The notes under the pieces: model-generated | What the model saw: only the letters and a program-made list of their open reading frames with translations | Databases searched by the model: none | What the model was told of the DNA's origin: nothing | Translations under genes and position numbers: made by a program | Shown: positions 1 through 8,375 of the stretch, piece by piece | Layout of the letters: every line of letters starts with the position of its first letter | How positions within the stretch are numbered: the stretch's first letter is position 1 | Assembly: GCA_905234365.1 (NCBI GenBank) | Contig: CAJOHI010000012.1 | Coordinates: 5,298 to 55,684 of the forward strand | Direction of reading: 5' to 3' | DNA: 50,387 nucleotides | Source of the DNA: an uncultured Selenomonadaceae bacterium | Lineage (GTDB): Bacteria; Bacillota; Negativicutes; Selenomonadales; Selenomonadaceae

Positions 1-98
1 AAGCGTATTTTAGCAAAAGAATTTACAAAATGCAATAAAAATTTTGCGCCTTATATCCCCATAGCTAAAGCAAGGGGCTTTTCGGCGCATTTCGGTAA
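1..98. mobile_element. End of an IS200/IS605-type element, cut by the window edge
   Basis: The first 98 bases match 9405-9502 closely and in the same orientation. They include a hairpin with CCCC/GGGG arms around TAGCTAAAGC and the terminal stretch GGCGCATTTCGGTAA. Such subterminal hairpins are typical of IS200/IS605 ends. No transposase is visible here and the other end lies outside the window. Bases 99-228 hold no gene I can support, only AT-rich leader sequence. Confidence 0.6.
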
Positions 99-228
99 AT
101 TGTCGTCAAGAAAATTTAATGAAATTCTAATGAAAATTTTATCCTTATTTACATTTAATCATTTAAGTTTTAAAGAATTTATGACGATATATTGTTTGAC
201 GTGATTTAATCGTAAGGAGGCGAATATC

Positions 229-519
229 ATGTTGGAAAAAATTGAACGCATTACTCGTATTAAACCGGCAGAAAATGATGTTTCAAAACGTTTCGACCGC
301 AAACATGGCTACAAGGATGAGCGAAATTCTAAAAAGAAATTCAGTCAAGCTCTACAAACCGCAGTTGAAAAAAGGGAAAACGATGCTGCTACTGTTCAGC
401 TTTCACCGGCAGCAGTTGCCGCTTCTGTACAACTCACTTCTACGCCGTCACATTCACTGTTTTATTTTTCCGGCTTATCTTTAAATCAACTTATTGCTGA
501 GAGCTTTGTTGCTGAATAA
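229..519 (+). CDS. Small hypothetical protein, 96 residues
   Basis: I do not recognise this protein. It starts at an ATG preceded by a strong AAGGAGG with good spacing, which is the main reason to call it real. The N-terminal 50 residues are charged and Lys/Arg-rich. The middle is Ala/Val/Ser-rich and the last 20 residues are moderately hydrophobic. There is no signal peptide and no clear motif. It lies between an IS605-type end and tadA on the same strand, 46 bases upstream of tadA, so it may be co-transcribed with it. A shorter reading frame in another register overlaps it but lacks a ribosome binding site. Confidence 0.5.
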   Translation: MLEKIERITRIKPAENDVSKRFDRKHGYKDERNSKKKFSQALQTAVEKRENDAATVQLSPAAVAASVQLTSTPSHSLFYFSGLSLNQLIAESFVAE

Positions 520-565
520 AAAATTTCGTTTGAGCGGTCATGCTTAAAAGTAAGAGGAATTTGAA

Positions 566-1012
566 ATGGACGACGATGAATATTTTATGAATCTTGCTAT
601 TAATGAGGCTAAAATTGCCGCTCTAAAAGATGAAGTGCCGATTGGCGCCGTCCTTATTGACGAGGACGGTTTTATTTTGTCGAAAAGTCATAACCTCGTT
701 AATACTCTTAAAGACCCAACAGCTCATGCTGAAATTTTGGCAATACGTGAAGCCGCTAAAATTTTTGGCTTGAGGTTGACCTCATCAACTCTTTATGTTA
801 CTATGGAGCCGTGTACAATGTGTGCCGGTGCTTTAGTTCTTGCTCGTATTCGCCGACTTGTTTACGCCGTGCCTTCGCCGTATGGTGCTGCCGAATCACT
901 ATTTAACGTAACGAATAATAAAAACCTCAATCATCAAATTGAAGTTACTGCCGGCTGTCTTGAGCAAGAAGCAAAAGACATTTTAAAAGTTTTTTTCAGC
1001 TCGAAAAGGTGA
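566..1012 (+). CDS. tadA: tRNA-specific adenosine deaminase TadA
   Basis: This 148-residue protein has the cytidine/deoxycytidylate deaminase fold signature. HAE is at residues 54-56 (zinc ligand His54, proton shuttle Glu56) and PCTMC at 82-86 (zinc ligands Cys83 and Cys86). The family converts the wobble adenosine of tRNA-Arg(ACG) to inosine and is normally essential. The length is typical for bacterial TadA. The start has AGAGGA at normal spacing. It is the first recognisable gene of a tight plus-strand run; the next gene begins 6 bases after its stop. Confidence 0.95.
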   Translation: MDDDEYFMNLAINEAKIAALKDEVPIGAVLIDEDGFILSKSHNLVNTLKDPTAHAEILAIREAAKIFGLRLTSSTLYVTMEPCTMCAGALVLARIRRLVYAVPSPYGAAESLFNVTNNKNLNHQIEVTAGCLEQEAKDILKVFFSSKR

Positions 1013-1018
1013 TAGTAT

Positions 1019-1666
1019 ATGTCTGACACTAAAAGTAAAGGTAAAAGTAAGAGTAAAACTCAAAATAAAAAAACTAAATCTTTATTGGAGCCTTTAAAAA
1101 AAGAAGAATGGAAATCGAGGACGGATATAAAAAGGCCTTTGAATTTCATGAATCAGAAAGCTGATATAAAGAAAAATGCAAACAAAGAAAAAGTAAATGG
1201 CAAGATTGATACTAACGAACCAGGTAAAAGACAACGTATTTTAACTGTTGTCAATCAGGAAACCGGCGAAGTTGAGGCACGTGTCAACCTTCGTAACCGT
1301 TTTGAGCAAGGTAGTTGGTTCGTTTTCTTTCAAAAGAGCGCTGCTTACTTGGCGCAAAATTTATCTTATAATGAAATGCGCGTCCTATTATACATGCTTT
1401 CAAAAGTAGATTATGGAAATTATATTCGCGTTACGAATAAAAATATATCAAATAACTTGAATATGGATCGTCGAAACGTAAGTGGAGCGCTTCGTAGTTT
1501 ACTTGAAAAAAATGTACTTGCGGTTCAAGAAATATATGGAATTAGTCGAGTTTTTCGAGTGAATCCTACGTTTCTGCATAAAGGAAAAGATATTTATCAA
1601 ACACATAAAGAATATAAAGAGCTAAAAGAAGACGAACTTAGCGAAGAAGAAGAAAATATGATTTAA
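1019..1666 (+). CDS. RepL-like winged-helix protein
   Basis: The first ~70 residues are very Lys-rich and probably disordered. Residues ~80-195 resemble the RepL replication protein family of Firmicutes plasmids: a conserved 'VNQETGEVE' strand, a helix ending in LLYMLSKVD, then a winged helix (TNKNISNNLNMDRRNVSGAL) and a wing followed by FRVNPTFLHKGK. RepL proteins initiate plasmid replication, but this copy sits between the housekeeping genes tadA and bioD, 6 and 25 bases away. A domesticated DNA-binding regulator is as plausible as an active initiator. The C-terminus is an acidic Glu-rich tail. The assignment rests on pattern recognition, not on an alignment. Confidence 0.65.
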   Translation: MSDTKSKGKSKSKTQNKKTKSLLEPLKKEEWKSRTDIKRPLNFMNQKADIKKNANKEKVNGKIDTNEPGKRQRILTVVNQETGEVEARVNLRNRFEQGSWFVFFQKSAAYLAQNLSYNEMRVLLYMLSKVDYGNYIRVTNKNISNNLNMDRRNVSGALRSLLEKNVLAVQEIYGISRVFRVNPTFLHKGKDIYQTHKEYKELKEDELSEEEENMI

Positions 1667-1691
1667 TTTTTATTTGAAAGGGTTTTTAATC

Positions 1692-2375
1692 GTGTCAAAA
1701 TGTCTATTTATTGCCGGCACCGGAACAGATGTCGGCAAAACTTTTATTTCTGCACTTGTCGTTAAATGCCTTCGTGATGTTGGACTGAATGCAGGATATT
1801 ACAAGGCGGCAGCTTCTGGCGTTGAACTTGATGACAATGGAAATCTTATTGACGGTGATCCAATTTTTGTAAATAATTTTGCCGGAATTGGTGAAAGTGC
1901 CGAAAATCTTGTATCCTATATTTATGCTCAACCTGTGTCGCCACATCTCGCTGCAAAAATTAATGACAAGCCTATTGATTTTGAAGTGGTAAAACGCGAC
2001 TTGAACCGTGCAAAATTAAAATATGATTATCTCATTGTTGAAGGCAGCGGCGGCATAATTTGTCCATTGCGTTGGGATAATGAAGCTCATTTCGGCGTAT
2101 TGGATATAGTCAGAGCTTTTGATTTGCCAATTCTGCTTGTAGCCAGTGCAAATTTAGGCACGATCAATTCAACTGTGCTTACTGTCGATTATCTCCGTCA
2201 CAATAATTTTAATGTCAATGCAATAATTTTTAATCATTTTAATGAAGGCGTTATGGAAATTGACAATTTACAGATGATTAAAGACATGACGAATCTGCCT
2301 GTTATTGCTGAAGTGCATGATAATGATAAAACACTTAATGTTGAAATTGAAAATTTGATAAATCTTTTTGCATGA
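1692..2375 (+). CDS. bioD: Dethiobiotin synthetase BioD
   Basis: BioD carboxylates 7,8-diaminopelargonic acid with ATP to form dethiobiotin, the penultimate step of biotin synthesis. The P-loop GTGTDVGKT is near the N-terminus, the substrate loop appears as KAAASGVE (usually KPVxSG) and VEGSGGIICPL is the second conserved motif. The reading frame could begin at a TTG 18 bases upstream. I prefer the GTG at 1692 because GAAAGGG sits 9 bases before it and the protein then starts MSKCLFIAG, as BioD usually does. No other biotin gene is in the window. The KP-to-KA change in the substrate loop is slightly unusual. Confidence 0.9.
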   Translation: MSKCLFIAGTGTDVGKTFISALVVKCLRDVGLNAGYYKAAASGVELDDNGNLIDGDPIFVNNFAGIGESAENLVSYIYAQPVSPHLAAKINDKPIDFEVVKRDLNRAKLKYDYLIVEGSGGIICPLRWDNEAHFGVLDIVRAFDLPILLVASANLGTINSTVLTVDYLRHNNFNVNAIIFNHFNEGVMEIDNLQMIKDMTNLPVIAEVHDNDKTLNVEIENLINLFA

Positions 2376-2384
2376 GGTGATTAT

Positions 2385-3632
2385 ATGTTAAAAAAATCTA
2401 TTGTTGGCACGATGTTGATTTTTTCAGCAATGGTGTCTATTTGTTTGGCGCAAAGTTCCAATTTGGCAAATTCCGTTGACAATTTCAGTTGGAAATATTT
2501 TAACACACTGGACAAAGACGAAAATATTTTTTACTCGCCATACAGCATAACAACGGCGTTGAGTGTTGTTGCCAACGGCGCTGAAAAACAGACATTAAAC
2601 GAATTTTTACAAGTGCTAAATGTCAATTCTCTTGATAGCATGAACGAATCATATCAAAACTTTCGTGATACTATCAACGAAAATTATCATGGCAGCAAAT
2701 TGACGCTTTTAGACTCCAACTTGATTTTGATTAACAAAGATTATGCAGCGAAAGGCATTAACACCGACTACAAAGCCATTGTTGAGAAAGTTTACAAATC
2801 TACAATTCGACAGGCTGATTTTAAAAATAATATTGCAGTTGAAAGGCAGAATATATCAAATTGGGTTGCTCAAAAAACAAATAATTTTATTCCAAATTAT
2901 AAATCAATAGTTAATCCGGAAACGGTCATGGATATTCTCAACGTCGTTTACTTCAAAGGCGACTGGAATATGCCGTTCAGCAGTAGATTAACCAGAATCG
3001 AAAATTTTACGAACAAAACCGGCGAAAAAATTCGAGTTGAAATGATGAATCAGACTTTCAAGGATAGGATTAAATATTACGAAGATGATAAATATCAGGC
3101 TATTGAACTGCCTTACAAAAGAAATAACAATGGTCAAATCGTCATTGCAATGTATTTACTTTTGCCGATTGATTCAGCAGATTTGAACATTGCAGATAAA
3201 TGGAACGATGAGACATTGAAATATAAGCAGAATTTATTAAAAAACGTTAGAAAAGCTGCGCCTTTTGACGGTAAAGTTTACGTTAAAGTGCCGAAATTTG
3301 AGTTAGATATTGAAAATAATTTAGTTAAAAATCTTCAAGCTGCAGGTATTAAACGAGCTTTTACTAACAACGCCGAATTTTTTAAAATGGTAAATGATAC
3401 TTCGCTCAAAATTGATAACGCCAAACACCGCGCAAAAATAAAAGTTGATGAAACCGGAACGGAAGCCGCTGCTATCACTGAAATTGGAATGCTTGAGACA
3501 ACCGCCGCAATGCCTGAACCGGAAATAATCAAAAATTTTTACGCCAATCGACCATTTTTATTTGTCATAAAAGATATTGACAGCGACGTTGAATTATTCA
3601 CAGGTGTAGTCAATAAGCTAAAAAGCATTTAA
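2385..3632 (+). CDS. Secreted serpin (serine protease inhibitor)
   Basis: This 415-residue protein has a Sec-type signal peptide (hydrophobic segment ending SICLA, likely cleaved before Gln) followed by a full-length serpin fold. Recognisable parts are the N-terminal 'NIFYSPYSI', the breach/shutter region 'VVYFKGDW' and the reactive-loop hinge 'DETGTEAAAIT' near residue 365. Counting from the hinge puts the scissile bond around a Thr-Thr pair, which I cannot fix precisely. The Ala-rich hinge suggests an inhibitory serpin. Bacterial serpins block host or competitor proteases. The gene starts 9 bases after bioD with GAGGTGAT and ends tail to tail with the OGT-like gene, overlapping it by 4 bases. 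Confidence 0.93.
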   Translation: MLKKSIVGTMLIFSAMVSICLAQSSNLANSVDNFSWKYFNTLDKDENIFYSPYSITTALSVVANGAEKQTLNEFLQVLNVNSLDSMNESYQNFRDTINENYHGSKLTLLDSNLILINKDYAAKGINTDYKAIVEKVYKSTIRQADFKNNIAVERQNISNWVAQKTNNFIPNYKSIVNPETVMDILNVVYFKGDWNMPFSSRLTRIENFTNKTGEKIRVEMMNQTFKDRIKYYEDDKYQAIELPYKRNNNGQIVIAMYLLLPIDSADLNIADKWNDETLKYKQNLLKNVRKAAPFDGKVYVKVPKFELDIENNLVKNLQAAGIKRAFTNNAEFFKMVNDTSLKIDNAKHRAKIKVDETGTEAAAITEIGMLETTAAMPEPEIIKNFYANRPFLFVIKDIDSDVELFTGVVNKLKSI

Positions 3633-5467
3633 AATTTTGTAGTAAATCGTCGATTTCTTTTTCGCTGCGGCGTTTCACAATAAATTTTCCAAGCCTCACG
3701 ATAACAGGATTCGATCTCCTTCATATATTGACAGCTGTCCATTAATGAAGATTTTAATAAGTGTTCACGCAGACCGGCATGGTAGCCTGCGATTAATTCT
3801 TTGCGCCTACCAAGTTGGACTGCTTTTTTTACGTATTCCATAGGGTTTTGTGCAATTAGTTCGTTAAGATCGGCATTAGTCAGAATACTTGCGCCGAATC
3901 TTGATCCGTGACTTTTTCCGCGAAATGTCACGACCGGTACACCCATATATAAAGCCTCGCAAGTCGTCAAACCACCGTTATAGGGAAATGTATCCAATGC
4001 AACATCAATGTCGCGGTATTGTTCCAAATAATCAGGACTGTAAGGACGAAGTTCGATTCTGTCAAGAGGAAAACTCATCTTGCCAAGTCTTTCAAGGACA
4101 ATTTCACGACCGGAAGGTATACTGCAAATTTTATTTTTAATGACTAAAATCGAATCCGGCACTTGCTCTAAAATGGCACGCCAAAGGTAAAGTGTTTCTT
4201 CGGTGACTTTTGCAAAATTGTTGAAACTGCCATAAGTTACATAATCATTTTGCAGCATTGGCGCTTTAATTCCGGCGGCAGGCATGAGGCGGACAGTACC
4301 AGGTGCATAACATAAGTGACAGTGCTTAGTTCGTAAAATTTTTTCGGTGAATCCGGCTGGCTGTTCTTTCTCAGGAAGACAAACCATGTCGGAAAGAAAA
4401 AAATCTATAGCATTAAGACCGGTTGTAGCCGTGTAACCGATTGCAGAAATTTGCACAGGTGCCGGCTTATAAGCCATAATAGTCAGACAACTGTTTTGGC
4501 TGTGACCGGATAAATCAATTAATATATCAACATGGTCTTCGTAAATCAATCTTGCTGCCGTCCTTGCCGCTCTGCCGCTCAAATCTCGCCAAGATACATG
4601 ATGACGCTTTAATCTGTCCGTCACGGCATCAGTTTTACCGGTCTGATAGCAGGTTACTGAAAAATTTTCCGCGTCGAAGTCTCTTAAAAATGGCAGAATG
4701 AAATTTGCAACGGCATGTTGTCGAAAATCCGGCGAAATATAACCAATTTTGAGTTTTTTTTCAAGCACACGCTTATTTTTATCGTGATTATAAGGTGTCA
4801 AATCTGCAAAAAATGACTGATATTTAATCGCCAAATCCTTGCTAAAAGCCGGTGCCAGATCGCGATAATTTCTCAAAAATAAATGCTTTCCATATAATTC
4901 TGCCGCACGTTCATTATTATCAGTCAACTCACTTGCCTCAAGAAGTGCTTCGGCTGCCGTTTCCGGTTCACCTGCCAAATATAAGCCGTTTGACGACCAA
5001 CTGAGTGCCTTGTAAAGCAAGTTCTGCATTAATGAAATTTTCGTTTCAGTTTCGTTTTGAAATTTTAAATCTTCTGCGGTCTTTTCACGTCGATTGAATA
5101 CAAATTTTCGCTGATAATTTTTTAATAATCTGTCAAGATTTTCAATCGTATTTTTTGCCTCTTTGATGACGCCTCTGAAAATTTTTAATTCTTCCTTTAG
5201 ATCAAATTTTTCTGCGGCGACGGCACCGAGTATTAATCGTCCGCGCAAATGGTTAGGCTCTAAATCAAGTGCATTTCTTGTCAAAGTTTCTGCTTCGTCG
5301 AGCTTTCCAAGATATAGCGCCGCTTCTGCCATAATTGCTACGCCGTCCGCTTTGCTCTTATCAAGCTCAAAAATTTCTCTGGCGCAAGCTCTCATCGCTC
5401 GTGGATCGCCATCGGTCGCAAATTTATCCGCTAACATCAACCAGTTTAATCTCTCATTCATTGCCAT
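3629..5467 (-). CDS. TPR / O-GlcNAc transferase (SPINDLY-like) protein
   Basis: A 612-residue protein. Residues ~1-100 contain TPR-like helical repeats ('AALYLGKLDEAETLTRNALD'). The rest matches the bacterial OGT C-terminal catalytic region: 'KIGYISPDFRQHAV', 'DILIDLSGHSQ', 'PAPVQISAIGY', 'YVTYGSFNN', 'RIELRPYSPDYL', 'DTFPYNGGLTTCEAL' and 'MGVPVVTFRGKSHGSR'. These are the nucleotide-sugar binding and catalytic motifs of GT41 enzymes, which glycosylate Ser/Thr on proteins. In bacteria they often act on flagellin or surface proteins; the substrate here is unknown. It is transcribed alone, and a terminator at 5562-5595 separates it from folB. Confidence 0.9.
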   Translation of the reverse strand: MAMNERLNWLMLADKFATDGDPRAMRACAREIFELDKSKADGVAIMAEAALYLGKLDEAETLTRNALDLEPNHLRGRLILGAVAAEKFDLKEELKIFRGVIKEAKNTIENLDRLLKNYQRKFVFNRREKTAEDLKFQNETETKISLMQNLLYKALSWSSNGLYLAGEPETAAEALLEASELTDNNERAAELYGKHLFLRNYRDLAPAFSKDLAIKYQSFFADLTPYNHDKNKRVLEKKLKIGYISPDFRQHAVANFILPFLRDFDAENFSVTCYQTGKTDAVTDRLKRHHVSWRDLSGRAARTAARLIYEDHVDILIDLSGHSQNSCLTIMAYKPAPVQISAIGYTATTGLNAIDFFLSDMVCLPEKEQPAGFTEKILRTKHCHLCYAPGTVRLMPAAGIKAPMLQNDYVTYGSFNNFAKVTEETLYLWRAILEQVPDSILVIKNKICSIPSGREIVLERLGKMSFPLDRIELRPYSPDYLEQYRDIDVALDTFPYNGGLTTCEALYMGVPVVTFRGKSHGSRFGASILTNADLNELIAQNPMEYVKKAVQLGRRKELIAGYHAGLREHLLKSSLMDSCQYMKEIESCYREAWKIYCETPQRKRNRRFTTKF

Positions 5468-5561
5468 TTCACGCTCATTTCAATAGTTCTTGAATAATAT
5501 TAAAACAAATGATTGATAATTGCAAGTTTTTATCATAGCTTGTTGTACTTATTTGCATTTT

Positions 5562-5595
5562 AAAACCCTCAAAGTTTTTGTACTCTGAGGGTTTT
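5562..5595 (-). terminator. Rho-independent terminator after folB (possibly bidirectional)
   Basis: A perfect stem AAAACCCTCA / TGAGGGTTTT encloses a 14-base loop, with T-rich flanks on both strands. It lies 20 bases past the folB stop on the minus strand. Confidence 0.85.
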
Positions 5596-5615
5596 TTGTT
5601 AATATAAGCTGTAGT

Positions 5616-5984
5616 TCAATCTCTCTTTTGCTTGCGAATAACTTCAACTTCTACATAATCAATAGGACCTGCAATCGGAACTGACGGTTTACGAACTTTT
5701 ACGGACGCTTCATCAATATGCGGAAACTTTGCAAGCAGTTTATCAGCAATATGACCGGCAAGCGCTGCAAGAAGTTGAAATCGTTTATTTTCTGTGACTT
5801 CCTTAACTAAGTCGTAAACTCTCGCCGTGTCAACACCGTCATTAAGACTGTCGGTATCGGTGGCTTTATCATCTTCCATAGTCAATTCAACATCAAAGAA
5901 AAATTTTTGACCTTGCTCTCGCTCATATTCATAATAGCCGTGAAAGCCGTAAAACATCATATTAGCAATGCGAACTTTTACCAC
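5616..5984 (-). CDS. folB: Dihydroneopterin aldolase FolB
   Basis: FolB cleaves 7,8-dihydroneopterin to 6-hydroxymethyl-dihydropterin and glycolaldehyde in folate synthesis. The family landmarks are 'FYGFHGYYEYEREQGQKF' (with the active-site region and conserved Tyr/Glu), 'YDLVKEV' and the C-terminal 'VRKPSVPIAGPIDYVEVEV', whose Lys is catalytic in the family. The reading frame extends 9 bases upstream to a GTG that overlaps the AAGAGGTG ribosome site. The GTG at 5984 has proper spacing and gives 122 residues, the normal length. No other folate gene is nearby; the gene follows yvcK by 64 bases. Confidence 0.93.
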   Translation of the reverse strand: MVKVRIANMMFYGFHGYYEYEREQGQKFFFDVELTMEDDKATDTDSLNDGVDTARVYDLVKEVTENKRFQLLAALAGHIADKLLAKFPHIDEASVKVRKPSVPIAGPIDYVEVEVIRKQKRD

Positions 5985-6048
5985 ATTAATCACCTCTTAA
6001 GACATTTTTTTAATTTTACACTATTATTTTGACAAAAGCAAGAAATTA

Positions 6049-7356
6049 TTAATTATTCGGCTGCAATTCGTAAATCATTTTCATCACGGCAGCACAAAGT
6101 TTATAAGGATCATGGCGGCCGGCATCAGTTGTGCTGACTAAATCTGCTTTGACAAGACCCATGCCGAGCGCATTAATTTTGTCTTCGTCAATAATAACCG
6201 GTTTTGCGTTTAATGATTCGCACATTTCCTCGTCAATTGGCGCAGAATTAACTAAAACGTAATCAATGACACCGCGACCGGCATGATCGAGAATTGCTTT
6301 AGCGTGCATGGCAGCAGTATAATTATCAGTTTCACCCGGCTGTGTCATGACGTTGCAGATATAAATTTTAATCGCCTTACTCTTTTTGAGTGCTGCTGCG
6401 ACGCCTTCAACTAAAAGATTAGGCATAATACTTGTATAAAGGCTGCCTGGTCCTAATATAATCGCGTCAGCGGTTTCAATGGCTTCAAGTGCAGAAGGTA
6501 CAGCAGGAACTTTTTTAGGAAAGAGTCGAACTCGCTTAATTTTTTTATGAGCTTCCGGAATTTGCGATTCACCTTCGACAATCGTTCCGTCTTCCATAAT
6601 CGCATCAAGTCTTACATATTCTTTCGACGCAGGCAACACTCTGCCTTTAACGGCAAGAACTTTGGAAGATTCTTGAAGCGCCGTTTCCATATCGCCGGTA
6701 ACTTCATTCATTGCGGCTATAAATAAATTACCGAAACTGTGACCGGCAAGTGCAGTTTTGCCTTCAAATCTATATTGAAAGAGTTTTTCCATTAACGGTT
6801 CAGTGTCAGCTAAAGCTACCAAACAATTTCGCAAATCACCAGGCGGAATTATTCCGAGTTCTTCGCGCAGACGACCTGAGCTGCCGCCATCATCTGCAAC
6901 TGTCACAACCGCACTGACATTACTGGTTGACGCCTTAATACCTCTAAGTAGTACACTTAATCCATGACCGCCGCCTATAACCGTCACAGCAGGACCTCGT
7001 CCAAGTTTACGCTTTTCGTAAATTAAATCAACGAGTCTATCCGAAGATTCCGGCATTAAAACAACTATGATTGAGCGGATAATTTGCCTTGTCGCAAGCA
7101 TCATACAACCTGAACCGATAATCACGACACAAAATCCAATCAGCGTTGTAAACATATAATCGTAACTGCCGAGTGAAAGGTAGACTAGTCTAAAAATTTC
7201 TTCTTCAATCTTGTCAAGATATTTGTAATTGAAGATAAGCGCTATACCTAAACTTACCATTAATACGCCGCTTGCAAATAATAGCAGCCAACGTTTCATT
7301 TTCATTCCAGGATAAAGCCACTTTAAAAGGTGCAGCAAATTTTTCACTCCGATCAT
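6049..7356 (-). CDS. yvcK: YvcK/CofD-family protein (gluconeogenesis factor) with membrane anchor
   Basis: Two N-terminal membrane segments (residues ~23-45 and ~68-92) precede a CofD-like domain. The motifs are 'VIGGGHGLSVLLRG', 'VADDGGSSGRLR', 'PPGDLRNCLVAL', 'AGHSFGNLFIAAM', 'GPGSLYTSIMPNLL' and 'MTQPGETDNYT'. YvcK homologues in Bacillus bind UDP-sugars and are needed for growth on gluconeogenic carbon and for correct cell-wall synthesis. The 435-residue length includes ~110 residues of membrane anchor that Bacillus YvcK lacks. Start and stop overlap by one base with rapZ (TAATG on the minus strand), implying translational coupling. The usual third partner, whiA, does not follow; folB does. 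Confidence 0.95.
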   Translation of the reverse strand: MIGVKNLLHLLKWLYPGMKMKRWLLLFASGVLMVSLGIALIFNYKYLDKIEEEIFRLVYLSLGSYDYMFTTLIGFCVVIIGSGCMMLATRQIIRSIIVVLMPESSDRLVDLIYEKRKLGRGPAVTVIGGGHGLSVLLRGIKASTSNVSAVVTVADDGGSSGRLREELGIIPPGDLRNCLVALADTEPLMEKLFQYRFEGKTALAGHSFGNLFIAAMNEVTGDMETALQESSKVLAVKGRVLPASKEYVRLDAIMEDGTIVEGESQIPEAHKKIKRVRLFPKKVPAVPSALEAIETADAIILGPGSLYTSIMPNLLVEGVAAALKKSKAIKIYICNVMTQPGETDNYTAAMHAKAILDHAGRGVIDYVLVNSAPIDEEMCESLNAKPVIIDEDKINALGMGLVKADLVSTTDAGRHDPYKLCAAVMKMIYELQPNN

Positions 7357-8354
7357 TAAGCATTGTCAACATGTTCCCATACGTCATTTTTCATTAAGTC
7401 GCGATGTTCCAACTTGACGGCGTAACCTTTTTTCTTCAGAAAGTCAAAAATATAACGCGCAATGAAAACACTGCGGTGCATGCCGCCGGTACAGCCGACT
7501 GCAATTACAAGTTGACTTTTGCCTTCGCGGATATATTGCGGAACGAGAAAATCAACCAGCGAAGTCAAACGCTTTTCAAATTCCTGCGTCACCGGTTTTG
7601 AATCAATATATTCTGCAACTTCCGGTACGGCGCCGCTTTTATGTTTTAAAGAGTCAATGTAAAACGGATTAGGTAAAAATCTAACGTCGAGAACCATATC
7701 AGCGTCAAGCGGCATGCCAAATTTAAATCCGAATGACAGAACGTTAATATTCATTTGTTCGCCTTCTTGATTTCCAAATAAGCGAACAATCTTTTCCTTT
7801 AAGTCGGCTTTACTGAGGTTTGAAGTGTCAATTATATAAGTTGCCTTGCTGCGAACAGTTTCAAGTCTTGCACGCTCTTTAGCCACACCGTCAGAAATTC
7901 TTGACGACGGTGCCATTGGATGACGGCGGCGAGTCTCTTTGTATCGGCGAATAATCGAATCATCTGTGGCGTCCATAAAAAGCATTTCATAAGATTGATT
8001 ATTCTTGTCCATATCTTCGAGAACTTGTACTAAGGCATCAAAAAATTCACGGCTTCGAGTATCAACGACAAAGACAACACGTTTGACGTGACTGCCGCCA
8101 TGTGAACAAAGCTCAACAAATTTCGGAATGAAAACCGGCGGCAAATTATCAACGCAGAAGTAACCTAAATCTTCTAAATATCTGCAGGCTTGAGTTTTAC
8201 CGCCGCCGCTCATACCGGTTACAATTACAATCCTTGATTTTTCGTTTTTTTTGAGATTTTCCATTAACTCAACGTCAGAAGTTTCGCTGCTGGCGATATT
8301 TTCACTGTTAATATCGTTCATTTCAAAATTATCAATATTGTTGTTTTCTTCCAT
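7356..8354 (-). CDS. rapZ: RNase adapter / nucleotide-binding protein RapZ
   Basis: RapZ family (YvcJ in Bacillus). The Walker A is GMSGGGKTQA, with 'CVDNLPP' downstream and the conserved C-terminal domain signatures 'LSFGFKFGMP', 'DVRFLPNPFY' and 'VGCTGGMHRSVFIA'. Proteobacterial RapZ steers RNase E onto GlmZ; in Firmicutes the protein binds ATP/GTP and its client is less clear. The 332-residue length includes an acidic, Asn-rich N-terminal extension of ~38 residues before the P-loop that most homologues lack. The start is supported by GGAG before the first ATG; an in-frame ATG 30 codons later has no good ribosome site. It is coupled to yvcK downstream. Confidence 0.95.
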   Translation of the reverse strand: MEENNNIDNFEMNDINSENIASSETSDVELMENLKKNEKSRIVIVTGMSGGGKTQACRYLEDLGYFCVDNLPPVFIPKFVELCSHGGSHVKRVVFVVDTRSREFFDALVQVLEDMDKNNQSYEMLFMDATDDSIIRRYKETRRRHPMAPSSRISDGVAKERARLETVRSKATYIIDTSNLSKADLKEKIVRLFGNQEGEQMNINVLSFGFKFGMPLDADMVLDVRFLPNPFYIDSLKHKSGAVPEVAEYIDSKPVTQEFEKRLTSLVDFLVPQYIREGKSQLVIAVGCTGGMHRSVFIARYIFDFLKKKGYAVKLEHRDLMKNDVWEHVDNA

Positions 8355-8375
8355 GATACTTTCTCCTTCAATTAT

